Part shown: piece after piece, positions 56,484 to 64,000 of the stretch
Position numbering within the stretch: the first letter of the stretch is position 1
Layout of the letters: every line of letters starts with the position of its first letter
Assembly: GCA_947495915.1 (NCBI GenBank)
Contig: CANMAW010000001.1
Span: 1-64,000 of the forward strand
Direction of reading: 5' to 3'
Source of the DNA: Maribacter algarum (ex Lu et al. 2025) (nom. illeg.)
Lineage (GTDB): Bacteria; Bacteroidota; Bacteroidia; Flavobacteriales; Flavobacteriaceae
Length of the DNA stretch: 64,000 nucleotides
Made by a program: the position numbers and the translations under genes
Notes under the pieces: generated by a model
Database searches by the model: none
Told to the model about the DNA's origin: nothing
The model's input: the letters and a program-made list of their open reading frames with translations, nothing else

Positions 56484-57425
56484 ATGAAAGTATTACATTT
56501 AGACCGTAATCACCCCCTAATCATTGAGCAATTTGAAGCATTAGGAATTCAAAATCATGAAGATTACCATTCCTCAAAAGACGAAATTCTAAAGAAAATA
56601 AGTGCATACGATGGCATCATTATAAGAAGTCGTTTTTCTTTAGATGCTGCGTTTCTAGAAAAAGCTACCGAACTTAAATTTATTGGAAGACTCGGTGCCG
56701 GACTAGAAAATATAGACACCAATTACGCAAAGAACAATGACATTTTTTTGGCAGCTGCACCCGAGGGAAACCGAAATGCTGTTGGTGAACATGCATTAGG
56801 TATGCTATTATCACTTTTCAACAAATTACATACCGCTGACCGTGAAGTTCGTTCTGGCAAATGGGACCGCGAAGGAAACCGAGGGTTAGAATTAGAAGGC
56901 AAAGTAGTTGGCGTGATTGGTTATGGCCATATGGGTAAATCATTCGCTAAAAAACTTAAAGGTTTTGATGTAGATGAAGTTATCTGCTATGATATTATGG
57001 GTGGTGTAGAAGACGACAACGCCCGACAAGTAGGTATTATGGAATTTCATCAAAGATGCGATGTTGTTAGCTTACATGTACCTGAAACTTCAGAAACCAT
57101 TGGCATGATTAATTCAGAGTTTATTGAAAATTTTCACAAATCTATTTGGCTTATTAATACCGCCCGTGGTAAATGCATCGTTACTGAAGATTTAGTGAAA
57201 GCTTTAAAAACTCAAAAAATATTAGGTGCAGGTTTAGATGTTTTAGAATACGAAAAATCATCTTTTGAAAATATGTTTTCAGAGCATGAATTACCAGAAG
57301 CTTTTCAATACTTAGTTAACGCTAATAATGTTATTCTCTCACCACATGTCGCCGGCTGGACCATAGAAAGCAAAATTAAACTCGCTCAAACTGTTGTAGA
57401 TAAAATAAAGGCAAAGTTTTTTTAA
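56484..57425 (+). CDS. D-2-hydroxyacid dehydrogenase, phosphoglycerate-dehydrogenase-like
   Basis: A 313-residue NAD-dependent 2-hydroxyacid dehydrogenase. It shows the nucleotide fold VVGVIGYGHMGKSFAKKL, the catalytic Arg in NTARGKCI, the Glu in LDVLEYEKSS and the His in ILSPHVAGWT. The RLGAGLENIDTNYA segment is typical of SerA-like enzymes. It lacks the C-terminal ACT domain of classical SerA, so it is the short form. It could make phosphohydroxypyruvate or act on another 2-oxoacid. Confidence 0.9.
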   Translation: MKVLHLDRNHPLIIEQFEALGIQNHEDYHSSKDEILKKISAYDGIIIRSRFSLDAAFLEKATELKFIGRLGAGLENIDTNYAKNNDIFLAAAPEGNRNAVGEHALGMLLSLFNKLHTADREVRSGKWDREGNRGLELEGKVVGVIGYGHMGKSFAKKLKGFDVDEVICYDIMGGVEDDNARQVGIMEFHQRCDVVSLHVPETSETIGMINSEFIENFHKSIWLINTARGKCIVTEDLVKALKTQKILGAGLDVLEYEKSSFENMFSEHELPEAFQYLVNANNVILSPHVAGWTIESKIKLAQTVVDKIKAKFF

Positions 57426-57496
57426 CTTTAAAGATATATCACTGATGAGTACCTGTAAATGACAAGATATATCAGTGTAACTTTAATTATAAAATC

Positions 57497-57955
57497 ATGC
57501 AATACAAAGCTAGTTCACCAGAAGATTATATTTCACAACTACCAGCAGAAAGACGAGAACCGGTTTCAAAACTACGAGCCATTATTGCTGAAAATCTACC
57601 AAAAGGCTTTGAAGAACAGATGACTTATGGTATGCCAGGTTTTGTAGTACCACATTCTATTTATCCTGATGGTTACCATTGTGACACCAAATTACCTTTA
57701 CCATTTATCAGTATAGCTTCCCAAAAAAACTTTATTGCGCTATATCATTCTGGCATTTACGCAGATACGCAAATTCACGATTGGTTTGTTGGTCAGTATC
57801 CAAAGTATGTAAAGACCAAATTAGACATGGGTAAAAGCTGCATTCGGTTTAAAAAAATGGAAACAATTCCGTATGAATTAATAGGAGAACTATGTCGCAA
57901 GATGACTGTTGACGAGTGGATCAACATTTATGAAAATAACATAAAGAACAGATAA
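57497..57955 (+). CDS. DUF1801-family protein
   Basis: A 152-residue protein of the DUF1801 (YdhG-like) family: PEDYISQLPAERREPVSKLRAIIAENLPKGFEEQMTYGMPGF is the characteristic start, followed by PLPFISIASQKNFIALYHSGIY and DMGKSCIRFKKMETIPYELIGEL. No catalytic residues are known. It stands alone between the dehydrogenase and VOC genes. Confidence 0.88.
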   Translation: MQYKASSPEDYISQLPAERREPVSKLRAIIAENLPKGFEEQMTYGMPGFVVPHSIYPDGYHCDTKLPLPFISIASQKNFIALYHSGIYADTQIHDWFVGQYPKYVKTKLDMGKSCIRFKKMETIPYELIGELCRKMTVDEWINIYENNIKNR

Positions 57956-58024
57956 ACCAACTTAAAAATAAAACGTTGAACCCCAAAAAAGGTTTATGCT
58001 TGAGAACAGATTAAATTTTTAATT

Positions 58025-58408
58025 ATGAAAAGAGTAACAGGTTTAGGTGGGTTTTTCTTTAAAACAAAAGACCCCGACGGTATCAAAAAATGGTATAAAG
58101 AGCGATTAGGCATACCCACTGATCAATACGGTTGGACCTTCTGGTGGAAAGACAAAGATGGTAATGATTGTAGCACCCAATGGAGCCCTATGACTGATAA
58201 GACAACCTATTTTGAGCCTAGTAATAAGCAGTTTATGATGAATTTTCGCGTTGATAATTTAGTTGAATTGCTCAAAGTTTTAAAAGAAGAAGGAGTTACC
58301 ATTGTGGGCGAAATAGAAGAATATGAATACGGTAAATTTGGGTGGATACTAGACCCTGAAGGTAACAAATTAGAACTCTGGGAACCTATTGACGCCGCTT
58401 TTAAATGA
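58025..58408 (+). CDS. VOC-family (glyoxalase-like) protein
   Basis: A 127-residue vicinal-oxygen-chelate fold protein. It starts GLGGFFFKTKDPDGIKKWYKERLGIPTDQYGWTFWW and ends with WILDPEGNKLELWEP, the usual beta-alpha-beta-beta-beta closure with a Glu metal ligand. The substrate is unknown; it could be a glyoxalase, a resistance protein or an epimerase-like enzyme. Confidence 0.88.
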   Translation: MKRVTGLGGFFFKTKDPDGIKKWYKERLGIPTDQYGWTFWWKDKDGNDCSTQWSPMTDKTTYFEPSNKQFMMNFRVDNLVELLKVLKEEGVTIVGEIEEYEYGKFGWILDPEGNKLELWEPIDAAFK

Positions 58409-58461
58409 TGTTCAAATATTTATTACATTAGTGAACCTTTAACAACCATAAAAACAAGATC

Positions 58462-58929
58462 ATGTCAGATGAAAACAGAGATTTAGGAGATAAGGCAGAA
58501 GATGCTTTTGACACTGCAAAAGAAAAAGCCGGTGAATTAGGTGAAAAAGCAAAAGATGCCACAAAAGAGTTTGCTGATGACGCGAAAGAGGCAGCAAGTG
58601 ACTTTGCTGACGAAGCAAAAAAAACAGCTAATGAATTTACTGAAAACGCCAAAGAGGCTTTTGAAGAACTTGGAGGAGAAAACAAAAAACTTATGGCTGG
58701 AATTCTAGCAATTGTACTAGGCTCTTTAGGGATTCATAAGTTTATTTTGGGTTATCAAAAAGAAGGAATTATTATGCTCGTAGTTACTTTGGTACTAGGA
58801 GGACTTACCTGTGGTGCCGGTGCTTCGCTAATGGGTCTTATCGGACTTATTGAAGGAATAATATATTTAACAAAATCAGATGCAGAGTTTTACAACACCT
58901 ATCAGGTTGGTCAAAAACCTTGGTTCTAA
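58462..58929 (+). CDS. TM2-domain protein with amphipathic Lys/Glu/Ala repeat
   Basis: A 155-residue protein in two parts. Residues 1-70 form a charged Ala/Lys/Asp/Glu repeat with 11-residue character (KEKAGELGEKAKDATKEFAD...), like YtxH/LEA-type stress proteins. The C-terminal half is a TM2 domain (MAGILAIVLGSLGIHKFILGYQKEGIIMLVVTLVLGGLTCGAG) with two membrane helices. A terminator follows. Its function is unknown; an envelope stress role is an inference from the repeat. Confidence 0.8.
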   Translation: MSDENRDLGDKAEDAFDTAKEKAGELGEKAKDATKEFADDAKEAASDFADEAKKTANEFTENAKEAFEELGGENKKLMAGILAIVLGSLGIHKFILGYQKEGIIMLVVTLVLGGLTCGAGASLMGLIGLIEGIIYLTKSDAEFYNTYQVGQKPWF

Positions 58930-58943
58930 TTCTTATTTAAAAG

Positions 58944-58969
58944 CCAGAAATTAGGTTCTGGTTTTTTTT
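58944..58969 (+). terminator. Terminator after the TM2-domain gene
   Basis: CCAGAA (58944-58949) and TTCTGG (58956-58961) form a short stem followed by eight T. Confidence 0.75.
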
Positions 58970-59161
58970 ATTTTGTATATTATCGTAATATTGCAATATA
59001 TAAATGAAGTTGAGCTTAAATTCGAATAGCAATGCCCAGTTTCTTGCTACCTAGCTATTTGTAACCGATTTCTAAATACATGACAACAAACTAATAATGA
59101 AGTTCAATATTCATCAAACAACGTGTAAAACGAAGTAATCATCTAATTAAAAGACTTAATC

Positions 59162-59734
59162 ATGGATATTCTATTTTATGTTGCAACAGCAAGTTTGATA
59201 CTTTTTATGGTTCTTGCTACCTATGACGGATTCTATTTACACATTTGGAAGTACAGCTTATTTAGTAACACTGAAAGTAAATTTGAACACAAAACACATA
59301 CAGTAAGAGCCATTTTATTTCCATTAATTGTGTGGTTTTTGTTTATTGAGCAATCTAATTTCATAGCGTTTCTAATAGGTCTTTCTTTAGTGTGCATTGA
59401 TCTCATTGTTTTGGCTATTGATGCCTATAGCGAAAAAGACAGTAGAGCTTTTATGGGTGGCTTACCACAATGGGAATATATCATTCATCTATTTGCCAAT
59501 GGTTTTCATTTTGCAGCAATCATCCTATTAATTGTAGTTCGATTAGATATTCACGACGGGCAACTACTATTTTCAAACATTACACATCAATCTACCGCAA
59601 CTCAATGGTTTGAATTTGTAGCCTTAAATACCATACCTGGAGCGATAATATTAGCTATGCTTCATATTATATTATTGTTAAATAGACCTCAAAGCATTTG
59701 GTTGCATTATCGTTCAAAAGTAACTTGCTGTTAA
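59162..59734 (+). CDS. Hypothetical membrane protein
   Basis: A 190-residue protein with about five predicted membrane segments and several histidines near membrane ends (DGFYLHIWKY, EHKTHTVRAI, YIIHLFANGFHFAA, MLHIILLL). It ends in TCC. I do not recognise a family. The histidines might bind a metal or heme, but this is speculation. It is followed after one base by the GNAT gene, so it is probably part of a three-gene operon with the acetyltransferase and the ArsC-like gene. Confidence 0.7.
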   Translation: MDILFYVATASLILFMVLATYDGFYLHIWKYSLFSNTESKFEHKTHTVRAILFPLIVWFLFIEQSNFIAFLIGLSLVCIDLIVLAIDAYSEKDSRAFMGGLPQWEYIIHLFANGFHFAAIILLIVVRLDIHDGQLLFSNITHQSTATQWFEFVALNTIPGAIILAMLHIILLLNRPQSIWLHYRSKVTCC

Positions 59735-59735
59735 T

Positions 59736-60239
59736 ATGCATTCAGAAATAGACATAAGACCCATGCAAGCCAGTGATTGGAATGCCGTTGCTAGAATTTA
59801 TCAAGATGGCATTGCTACAGGTGTTGCTACTTTTGAAACTACGGTTCCTACATACGAATCTTGGAATGCTGCACATATGAATTCATGCCGATTAATTGCG
59901 AGCGAAAAAGATCAAATATTAGGTTGGGCTGCCTTATCACCCGTTTCCAGCAGGTGTGTTTATGGTGGTGTTGCTGAAGTAAGTGTTTATATTGGTGGCA
60001 CATCTCGTGGAAAAGGTGTTGGTACACTTCTGTTACAAAAACTAATAGAAGCCAGTGAAGCTGAAGGACTATGGACGTTACAGTCCGGAATTTTCCCTGA
60101 AAACACAGGTAGTATTGAACTACACAAAAAAAATGGCTTTCGATACATTGGAAAACGAGAACGCGTAGGCAAACTACATGGAATATGGAAAGATAATCTT
60201 CTCTTTGAAAGAAGAAGTGAAATAATTGGAATAAAATAA
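59736..60239 (+). CDS. GNAT acetyltransferase, ArsN1/phosphinothricin-acetyltransferase-like
   Basis: A 167-residue GNAT enzyme. IRPMQASDWNAVARIYQDGIATGVATFET, GWAALSPVSSRCVYGGVAEVSVYI, RGKGVGTLLLQKLI (acetyl-CoA loop), FPENTGSIELHKKNGFRYIGKRERVGK and NLLFERRS match the phosphinothricin acetyltransferase and ArsN1 group, which acetylates phosphinothricin- or arsinothricin-like amino acids. The neighbour is an ArsC-like protein, which favours an ArsN1-type role. A broader amine substrate is possible. Confidence 0.85.
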   Translation: MHSEIDIRPMQASDWNAVARIYQDGIATGVATFETTVPTYESWNAAHMNSCRLIASEKDQILGWAALSPVSSRCVYGGVAEVSVYIGGTSRGKGVGTLLLQKLIEASEAEGLWTLQSGIFPENTGSIELHKKNGFRYIGKRERVGKLHGIWKDNLLFERRSEIIGIK

Positions 60240-60240
60240 A

Positions 60241-60867
60241 ATGACACAAACAGCAATTTACAGTACCATTGATGAGGTTATTGCCTCTTTAGACACCAAT
60301 ACCATCTCTAGCGAAAGAAAAGCAATTTTAGATCCGTTGGTGAATTATATTAAAAAGAAAAGAGCGGCAAATGAAGCTATTACTCTCAATTTTATTTGCA
60401 CTCATAACTCAAGAAGAAGTCATTTATCACAGGTTTGGGCGCAAACATTAGCGTATGAAGTTGGTATTCAAAATGTATCTTGTTATTCTGGCGGTACTGA
60501 AGCAACAGCAATGTTTCCAATGGCAGTGGAAACGCTTAAAAATATGGGCTTTCAAATTCAAAAGTTATCTGATGAAAAAAATCCGATATACGCTATAAAA
60601 TATGCTGATAATGTGCTTCCTATTATTGGCTTTTCGAAAACTTTTGACGACCCCTTTAATCCAAAATCAAATTTCGGAGCAATTATGACCTGTTCTTCCG
60701 CAGATCAAGGCTGCCCATTTGTTGGCGGATCTGATGGCAGATTTCCTATAACCTATGAAGACCCAAAGGCATTCGACAACACCCCTCAACAAGCTGAAAA
60801 ATATTTAGAGCGATCATTACAAATTGCAACTGAGCTTTTATACGTCATGAAACAAGCGGTTGCCTAG
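60241..60867 (+). CDS. ArsC-like low-molecular-weight phosphatase-fold protein
   Basis: A 208-residue protein of the LMW protein-tyrosine-phosphatase/arsenate reductase fold. The P-loop is C-T-H-N-S-R-R (Cys53, Arg59), following LNFIC. Later cysteines (MTCSSADQGCPF) could serve as the resolving pair of a redox arsenate reductase. It starts one base after the GNAT gene. Arsenate reduction is the likely role, but tyrosine-phosphatase activity cannot be excluded. No arsR, arsB or acr3 gene is in this window. Confidence 0.78.
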   Translation: MTQTAIYSTIDEVIASLDTNTISSERKAILDPLVNYIKKKRAANEAITLNFICTHNSRRSHLSQVWAQTLAYEVGIQNVSCYSGGTEATAMFPMAVETLKNMGFQIQKLSDEKNPIYAIKYADNVLPIIGFSKTFDDPFNPKSNFGAIMTCSSADQGCPFVGGSDGRFPITYEDPKAFDNTPQQAEKYLERSLQIATELLYVMKQAVA

Positions 60868-61146
60868 TATATTTAAACTAAAAAAAAGCGTTAATTGGTG
60901 GTCTTTTTATCATTCATTCTAGAACCAGCACCTCTTAAAAGCTTGACTTATATACTATTGTTAAAAATACTTTGAAAGGTAGACATAGTACTTTGTCAGG
61001 TTAAATAAGCTACACTTATTTTGTTTTAGTTTAAAAAAATGTTGTCAAAATCAAATCTTGTTTCCTATTTTAACGGGTAATATTGCAATGAGTTAGGTTT
61101 CTAAATAGTTTTATAAGAGAAACTCGTTGCCAATTATCATACGTTT
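60868..61146. other. Intergenic region before the PAP2 gene
   Basis: About 280 bp without a gene. Two TACTTTG sites resemble incomplete -7 boxes. A sequence TAATATTGCAAT near 61080 also occurs near 58987 upstream of the membrane protein gene, there as a full 12-bp palindrome. I see no clear function. Confidence 0.35.
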
Positions 61147-61872
61147 ATGATCAAAATTATCATCGCCATTTGCGCTCTTACCATGGTTGCAAACGTTTCT
61201 GCTCAAAAAGACAGCACTATTTCAATACCAAAAAAAACCTTATTAAAAAAGAGCATCGCTCCGTTGTCACTAATAACCGCAGGAATTCTATTATCAGATA
61301 GTAGTTTTGAAAAATCATTGAATACCACCACTAGAAATTGGGTAGGAAACGACTTTAAAACATCTATAGATGATTATACACGATATGCCCCTGTTGCGAC
61401 TATGTACATTGCTGATTTAGCTGGGGTTCAATCTAAAAATCACTGGTTTGACCAAACAAAAAACATGGCTTTGTCAATGCTTATCACTGATCTTATTACA
61501 AAGGCAATTAAAAGGGGTGTATATAAAATTCGACCCGATAGAAGTAATGATAATGCTTTTCCTTCAGGGCATACTTCCGTTGCGTTTGCCTCGGGTGCAG
61601 TAGCCTATGAAGAGTTTAAACATTCTAATCCGGTTTTGGCCTATAGCAGTTACGGTTTCGCGTCAATAACAGGAGGTTTAAGAATGGCAAACGACAAGCA
61701 CTGGGTCTCAGATGTGTTGGTTGGTGCAGGACTAGGAATTCTTGTTACCAAAATAGTGTATCATTTCGACTACTTGTTCAAATGGAATCCCTTTTTAAAA
61801 TCGAAGAACAGCGTTTTGGTTCCTAACTATTCAGAAGGTACCGTAGGACTTTACTTCTCTAAACGGTTTTGA
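61147..61872 (+). CDS. PAP2-family membrane phosphatase
   Basis: A 241-residue phosphatidic-acid-phosphatase-like enzyme. A signal peptide (MIKIIIAICALTMVANVSA) precedes the domain. The phosphatase motifs are KRGVYKIRP, PSGHTSVAFA and the last motif HWVSDVLVG with catalytic His. It likely dephosphorylates a lipid phosphate, such as undecaprenyl diphosphate or phosphatidylglycerol-phosphate, at the outer face of the inner membrane. The exact substrate is unknown. It converges on the acyltransferase gene. Confidence 0.88.
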   Translation: MIKIIIAICALTMVANVSAQKDSTISIPKKTLLKKSIAPLSLITAGILLSDSSFEKSLNTTTRNWVGNDFKTSIDDYTRYAPVATMYIADLAGVQSKNHWFDQTKNMALSMLITDLITKAIKRGVYKIRPDRSNDNAFPSGHTSVAFASGAVAYEEFKHSNPVLAYSSYGFASITGGLRMANDKHWVSDVLVGAGLGILVTKIVYHFDYLFKWNPFLKSKNSVLVPNYSEGTVGLYFSKRF

Positions 61873-61950
61873 AATTTAAAGACGATCAAACAGTGGTAGA
61901 AAAAGGTATTTTTACATTGAACACTAGTAAAATAAAAACATGTGCTGAAA

Positions 61951-63765
61951 TTACTCTTCCTCTGTTTTTCCTTCCGCCAATTTTCGTTCCAATTCTGCTT
62001 GAAACTCCTCCATTACCGGTTTCACCGTACTTTCAGGTAAATCTGCAATCTTTATATACATAAGTCCATCAACAGAATTATTAAATAGCGGATCGACATT
62101 AAATGCAATTACCTTAGCATTTTGTTTAATGTACTTTTTAATTAAAACTGGTAAGCGAAGACTTCCTGGTTCAACTTCATCAATTAAACGATCAAATTTG
62201 TTCAAATCAGCTTGGGTTTCATCAAAAACAAATTCTTTATCTGCGTCATTGAGCTTTACCTTAAATTCTTTTTTAGGACGAACGTACTGCGCCACATAAG
62301 GGTCCCAATAATTCGATTTCATAAATTCAATCATCAAAGATTTTGAAAAATTTGAAAACTGATTACTAATACTTACACCACCAATCAAGTATTTATGTTC
62401 AGGGTGTCTTAAGGTGGTATGCACAATTCCTTTCCAAAGCAGAAACAAAGGCATTGGTTTTTGCTGGTACTCTTTTATGATATAGGCCCTTCCCATTTCA
62501 ATAGACTTCTGCATCATGTTAAAAAGCTCGGGCTCAAAGCGAAATAAGTCTTGCAAATAGAATCCGTCAATACCATGGGCCGCAAATATCTCAGAACCTA
62601 AGCCCATTCGATATGCGCCAGCAATTACTTTCGCTTTATTATCCCAAAGAAACATATGATGATAATATGCATCAAAATTGTCGATATCAATGGAGTTATT
62701 CGTTCCTTCACCAATTTCACGAAAAGTAATTTCACGTTGCCTGCCTATTTCCTTTAAGATAAACGGCATTTCATTCGCAGGAGCTAAGAAAACTTCGTAA
62801 TTCTTGCTTTTAAGCAAACGTCGATCTTTTTCTGTGAGTTTTTCTATTTCTCCCTCTATGACCTCAGTACGAACTGCAGTTACTATTTTTCTTGGTTGTT
62901 TAGGTATTTTAAGTGAGGTTGGTATTTGATCAATTAAACGCTCTCTAGCATAGGCATTTGATAGTATATAGGTTTTCTTTCTAAGAAGATCACTAAAGTC
63001 ATCTAATGTTTCTTGTTCTTGTTGCGCTTTTACAGAAATAGGCTGTCCAATTCTTACTTTAATGGGTCTATTTCTCTGGGTATAAACTTCTGAAGGAATC
63101 TTAGCGGTACGAAATACATCACTTATTTTTGCTAGTCGATAAAACAATTTGCTATTTCGTGCATGAAAGTAAATGGGTACTACAGGTACTTCTGCTTTTC
63201 TAATCAATTTTAAAGCTGCTTCTTCCCAAGGTTTATCTACTATTAATTTACCTTCTTTGTGTGTAGACACTTCTCCTGCCGGAAATATTCCTAAAGGATG
63301 CCCTGCTTTTAAATGTTGTAATGCGCTTTTGAATCCGGCGATACTACTTTTAACATCTTTTCTATTTTCAAAAGGATTTACAGGTATAATATGAGGTTCA
63401 ATGGGCACCATTCTTTGTAATAAGAAGTTGGTCATAACCTTATAATCAGAGCGTTGACCTAACAACAACTTAAACAAAATAATGCCATCAATAGCCCCCA
63501 AAGGATGATTTGATATCGTTATATATGGTCCCTCTTTTGGAAGTCGCTTAAAGTCTTCTTGCGGAATTTCGTAATCAATCTCATAATGCTCAAGAATAGC
63601 CTGGGCATATTCTTGAGCATCTAAATGCTTTACACTATCATAAAAGGTATTGATACTTGAAATTCTAGTGACTTTCATTAGAAACCAACCAATAAAGGTT
63701 CCAAAAAAGCCATACTTATCAAGGTTAATGGCTTTTGCCAATTCTTTCGCGGTCACTAAACCCAT
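61951..63765 (-). CDS. Two-domain acyltransferase, OlsF-like
   Basis: A 604-residue protein combining two acyltransferase domains. The N-terminal half is PlsC-like with the motif NHPLGAID (His87, Asp93), then FPAGEVS. The C-terminal half is a GNAT-like acyl-ACP N-acyltransferase of the hemolysin/OlsB type (EVFLAPANEMPFILKEIGRQREITFREIGEGTN, then LFRFEPELFNMMQKSIEMGRAYI and KGIVHTTLRHP). This order fits OlsF-type enzymes that make ornithine or glycine lipids by N- and then O-acylation, common in Bacteroidota. The amino acid used is not visible from sequence. Confidence 0.8.
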   Translation of the reverse strand: MGLVTAKELAKAINLDKYGFFGTFIGWFLMKVTRISSINTFYDSVKHLDAQEYAQAILEHYEIDYEIPQEDFKRLPKEGPYITISNHPLGAIDGIILFKLLLGQRSDYKVMTNFLLQRMVPIEPHIIPVNPFENRKDVKSSIAGFKSALQHLKAGHPLGIFPAGEVSTHKEGKLIVDKPWEEAALKLIRKAEVPVVPIYFHARNSKLFYRLAKISDVFRTAKIPSEVYTQRNRPIKVRIGQPISVKAQQEQETLDDFSDLLRKKTYILSNAYARERLIDQIPTSLKIPKQPRKIVTAVRTEVIEGEIEKLTEKDRRLLKSKNYEVFLAPANEMPFILKEIGRQREITFREIGEGTNNSIDIDNFDAYYHHMFLWDNKAKVIAGAYRMGLGSEIFAAHGIDGFYLQDLFRFEPELFNMMQKSIEMGRAYIIKEYQQKPMPLFLLWKGIVHTTLRHPEHKYLIGGVSISNQFSNFSKSLMIEFMKSNYWDPYVAQYVRPKKEFKVKLNDADKEFVFDETQADLNKFDRLIDEVEPGSLRLPVLIKKYIKQNAKVIAFNVDPLFNNSVDGLMYIKIADLPESTVKPVMEEFQAELERKLAEGKTEEE

Positions 63766-63878
63766 TCACAATTAATTATTAGGAAGAAGTAAATATAATA
63801 AAATACCTAGTTGGGCGTGCAATTTAACACTTTCAATGACAACCTAAAATCAGATGTGTTGCATAGTACAAATTGATT

Positions 63879-64000
63879 CTATTTGATGACGAACTGTACG
63901 GTTTCAGTTCCTCTTTGCTCTAATAAAACTTCATGACCGTTCAATAACTTATTTATTGCCTCACTATTAAAATGGCGAATCGTATACAGCGAAACATCTT
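63879..64000 (-). CDS. C-terminal end of a probable aspartokinase (partial)
   Basis: The last 40 codons of a gene running off the right edge, ending in TAG at 63879. The translated text DVSLYTIRHFNSEAINKLLNGHEVLLEQRG followed by TETVQFVIK resembles the end of flavobacterial aspartate kinases (ACT domain: YTIRHY..., VLLEQR..., QLV). Only the end is visible, so the call is tentative. Confidence 0.4.
   Translation of the reverse strand, partial: DVSLYTIRHFNSEAINKLLNGHEVLLEQRGTETVQFVIK

Noticed and set aside
57440-57477. Inverted repeat CACTGAT/ATCAGTG after the hydroxyacid dehydrogenase gene
   Set aside because: The arms are seven bases with a 24-base loop and no T-run; too weak to call.

Overview
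The window comes from a low-GC marine member of the Bacteroidota, most likely the family Flavobacteriaceae. The signs are a SusC/SusD pair, several sulfatases with lipoprotein signals, a type IX secretion C-terminal domain, promoters of the TTTG-N19-TAnnTTTG type, and a right-hand housekeeping block (prs, rplY, pth, ribF, serS, rsmA, mgtE) of flavobacterial character. I cannot name the genus.

Left edge (1-4828): the end of a short-chain dehydrogenase, a LacI-type regulator divergent from a 2-keto-3-deoxygluconate kinase gene (kdgK), a clearly decayed 6-phosphofructokinase pseudogene, then an overlapping dgoK-dgoA pair (KDG/KDGal kinase and KDPG/KDPGal aldolase). This is sugar-acid metabolism. 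Two exactly reverse-complementary 20-bp operators lie between lacI and kdgK.

Centre (5133-32591, all minus strand): a polysaccharide utilization locus whose gene set matches the carrageenan regulon known from Zobellia. It holds four S1 sulfatases, two GH127 enzymes, a galactonate-dehydratase-like enolase-superfamily enzyme, an MFS carrier, SusD and SusC. Next come an aldolase, a kinase, an aldehyde dehydrogenase and a cycloisomerase, which together correspond to the four-step 3,6-anhydro-D-galactose pathway (DauA-D). Two sugar-acid type permeases and an AraC regulator complete the locus. The inferred flow is: sulfated oligosaccharide import by SusCD, desulfation, release of anhydrogalactose by GH127, oxidation and ring opening, then phosphorylation and aldol cleavage to pyruvate and glyceraldehyde-3-phosphate. 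No carrageenase and no sulfatase-maturation enzyme is in the window.

CRISPR region (32863-40733): a type II-C CRISPR-Cas9 system with 29 identical 46-bp repeats, cas2, cas1, a 1375-residue cas9 and a divergent tracrRNA. The first three repeat-spacer units are tandemly duplicated. Each repeat contains a Bacteroidota-like promoter arrangement, and a 20-bp palindrome sits between the cas9 and tracrRNA promoters.

Right part (40864-64000): tRNA-Leu(CAA), then core genes, a secreted metalloprotease with an overlapping lipoprotein gene, and a run of small enzymes and membrane proteins. The latter include an ArsN1-like acetyltransferase next to an ArsC-like phosphatase-fold protein, a PAP2 phosphatase and a two-domain OlsF-like acyltransferase. 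The window ends inside a gene whose C-terminus looks like an aspartokinase.
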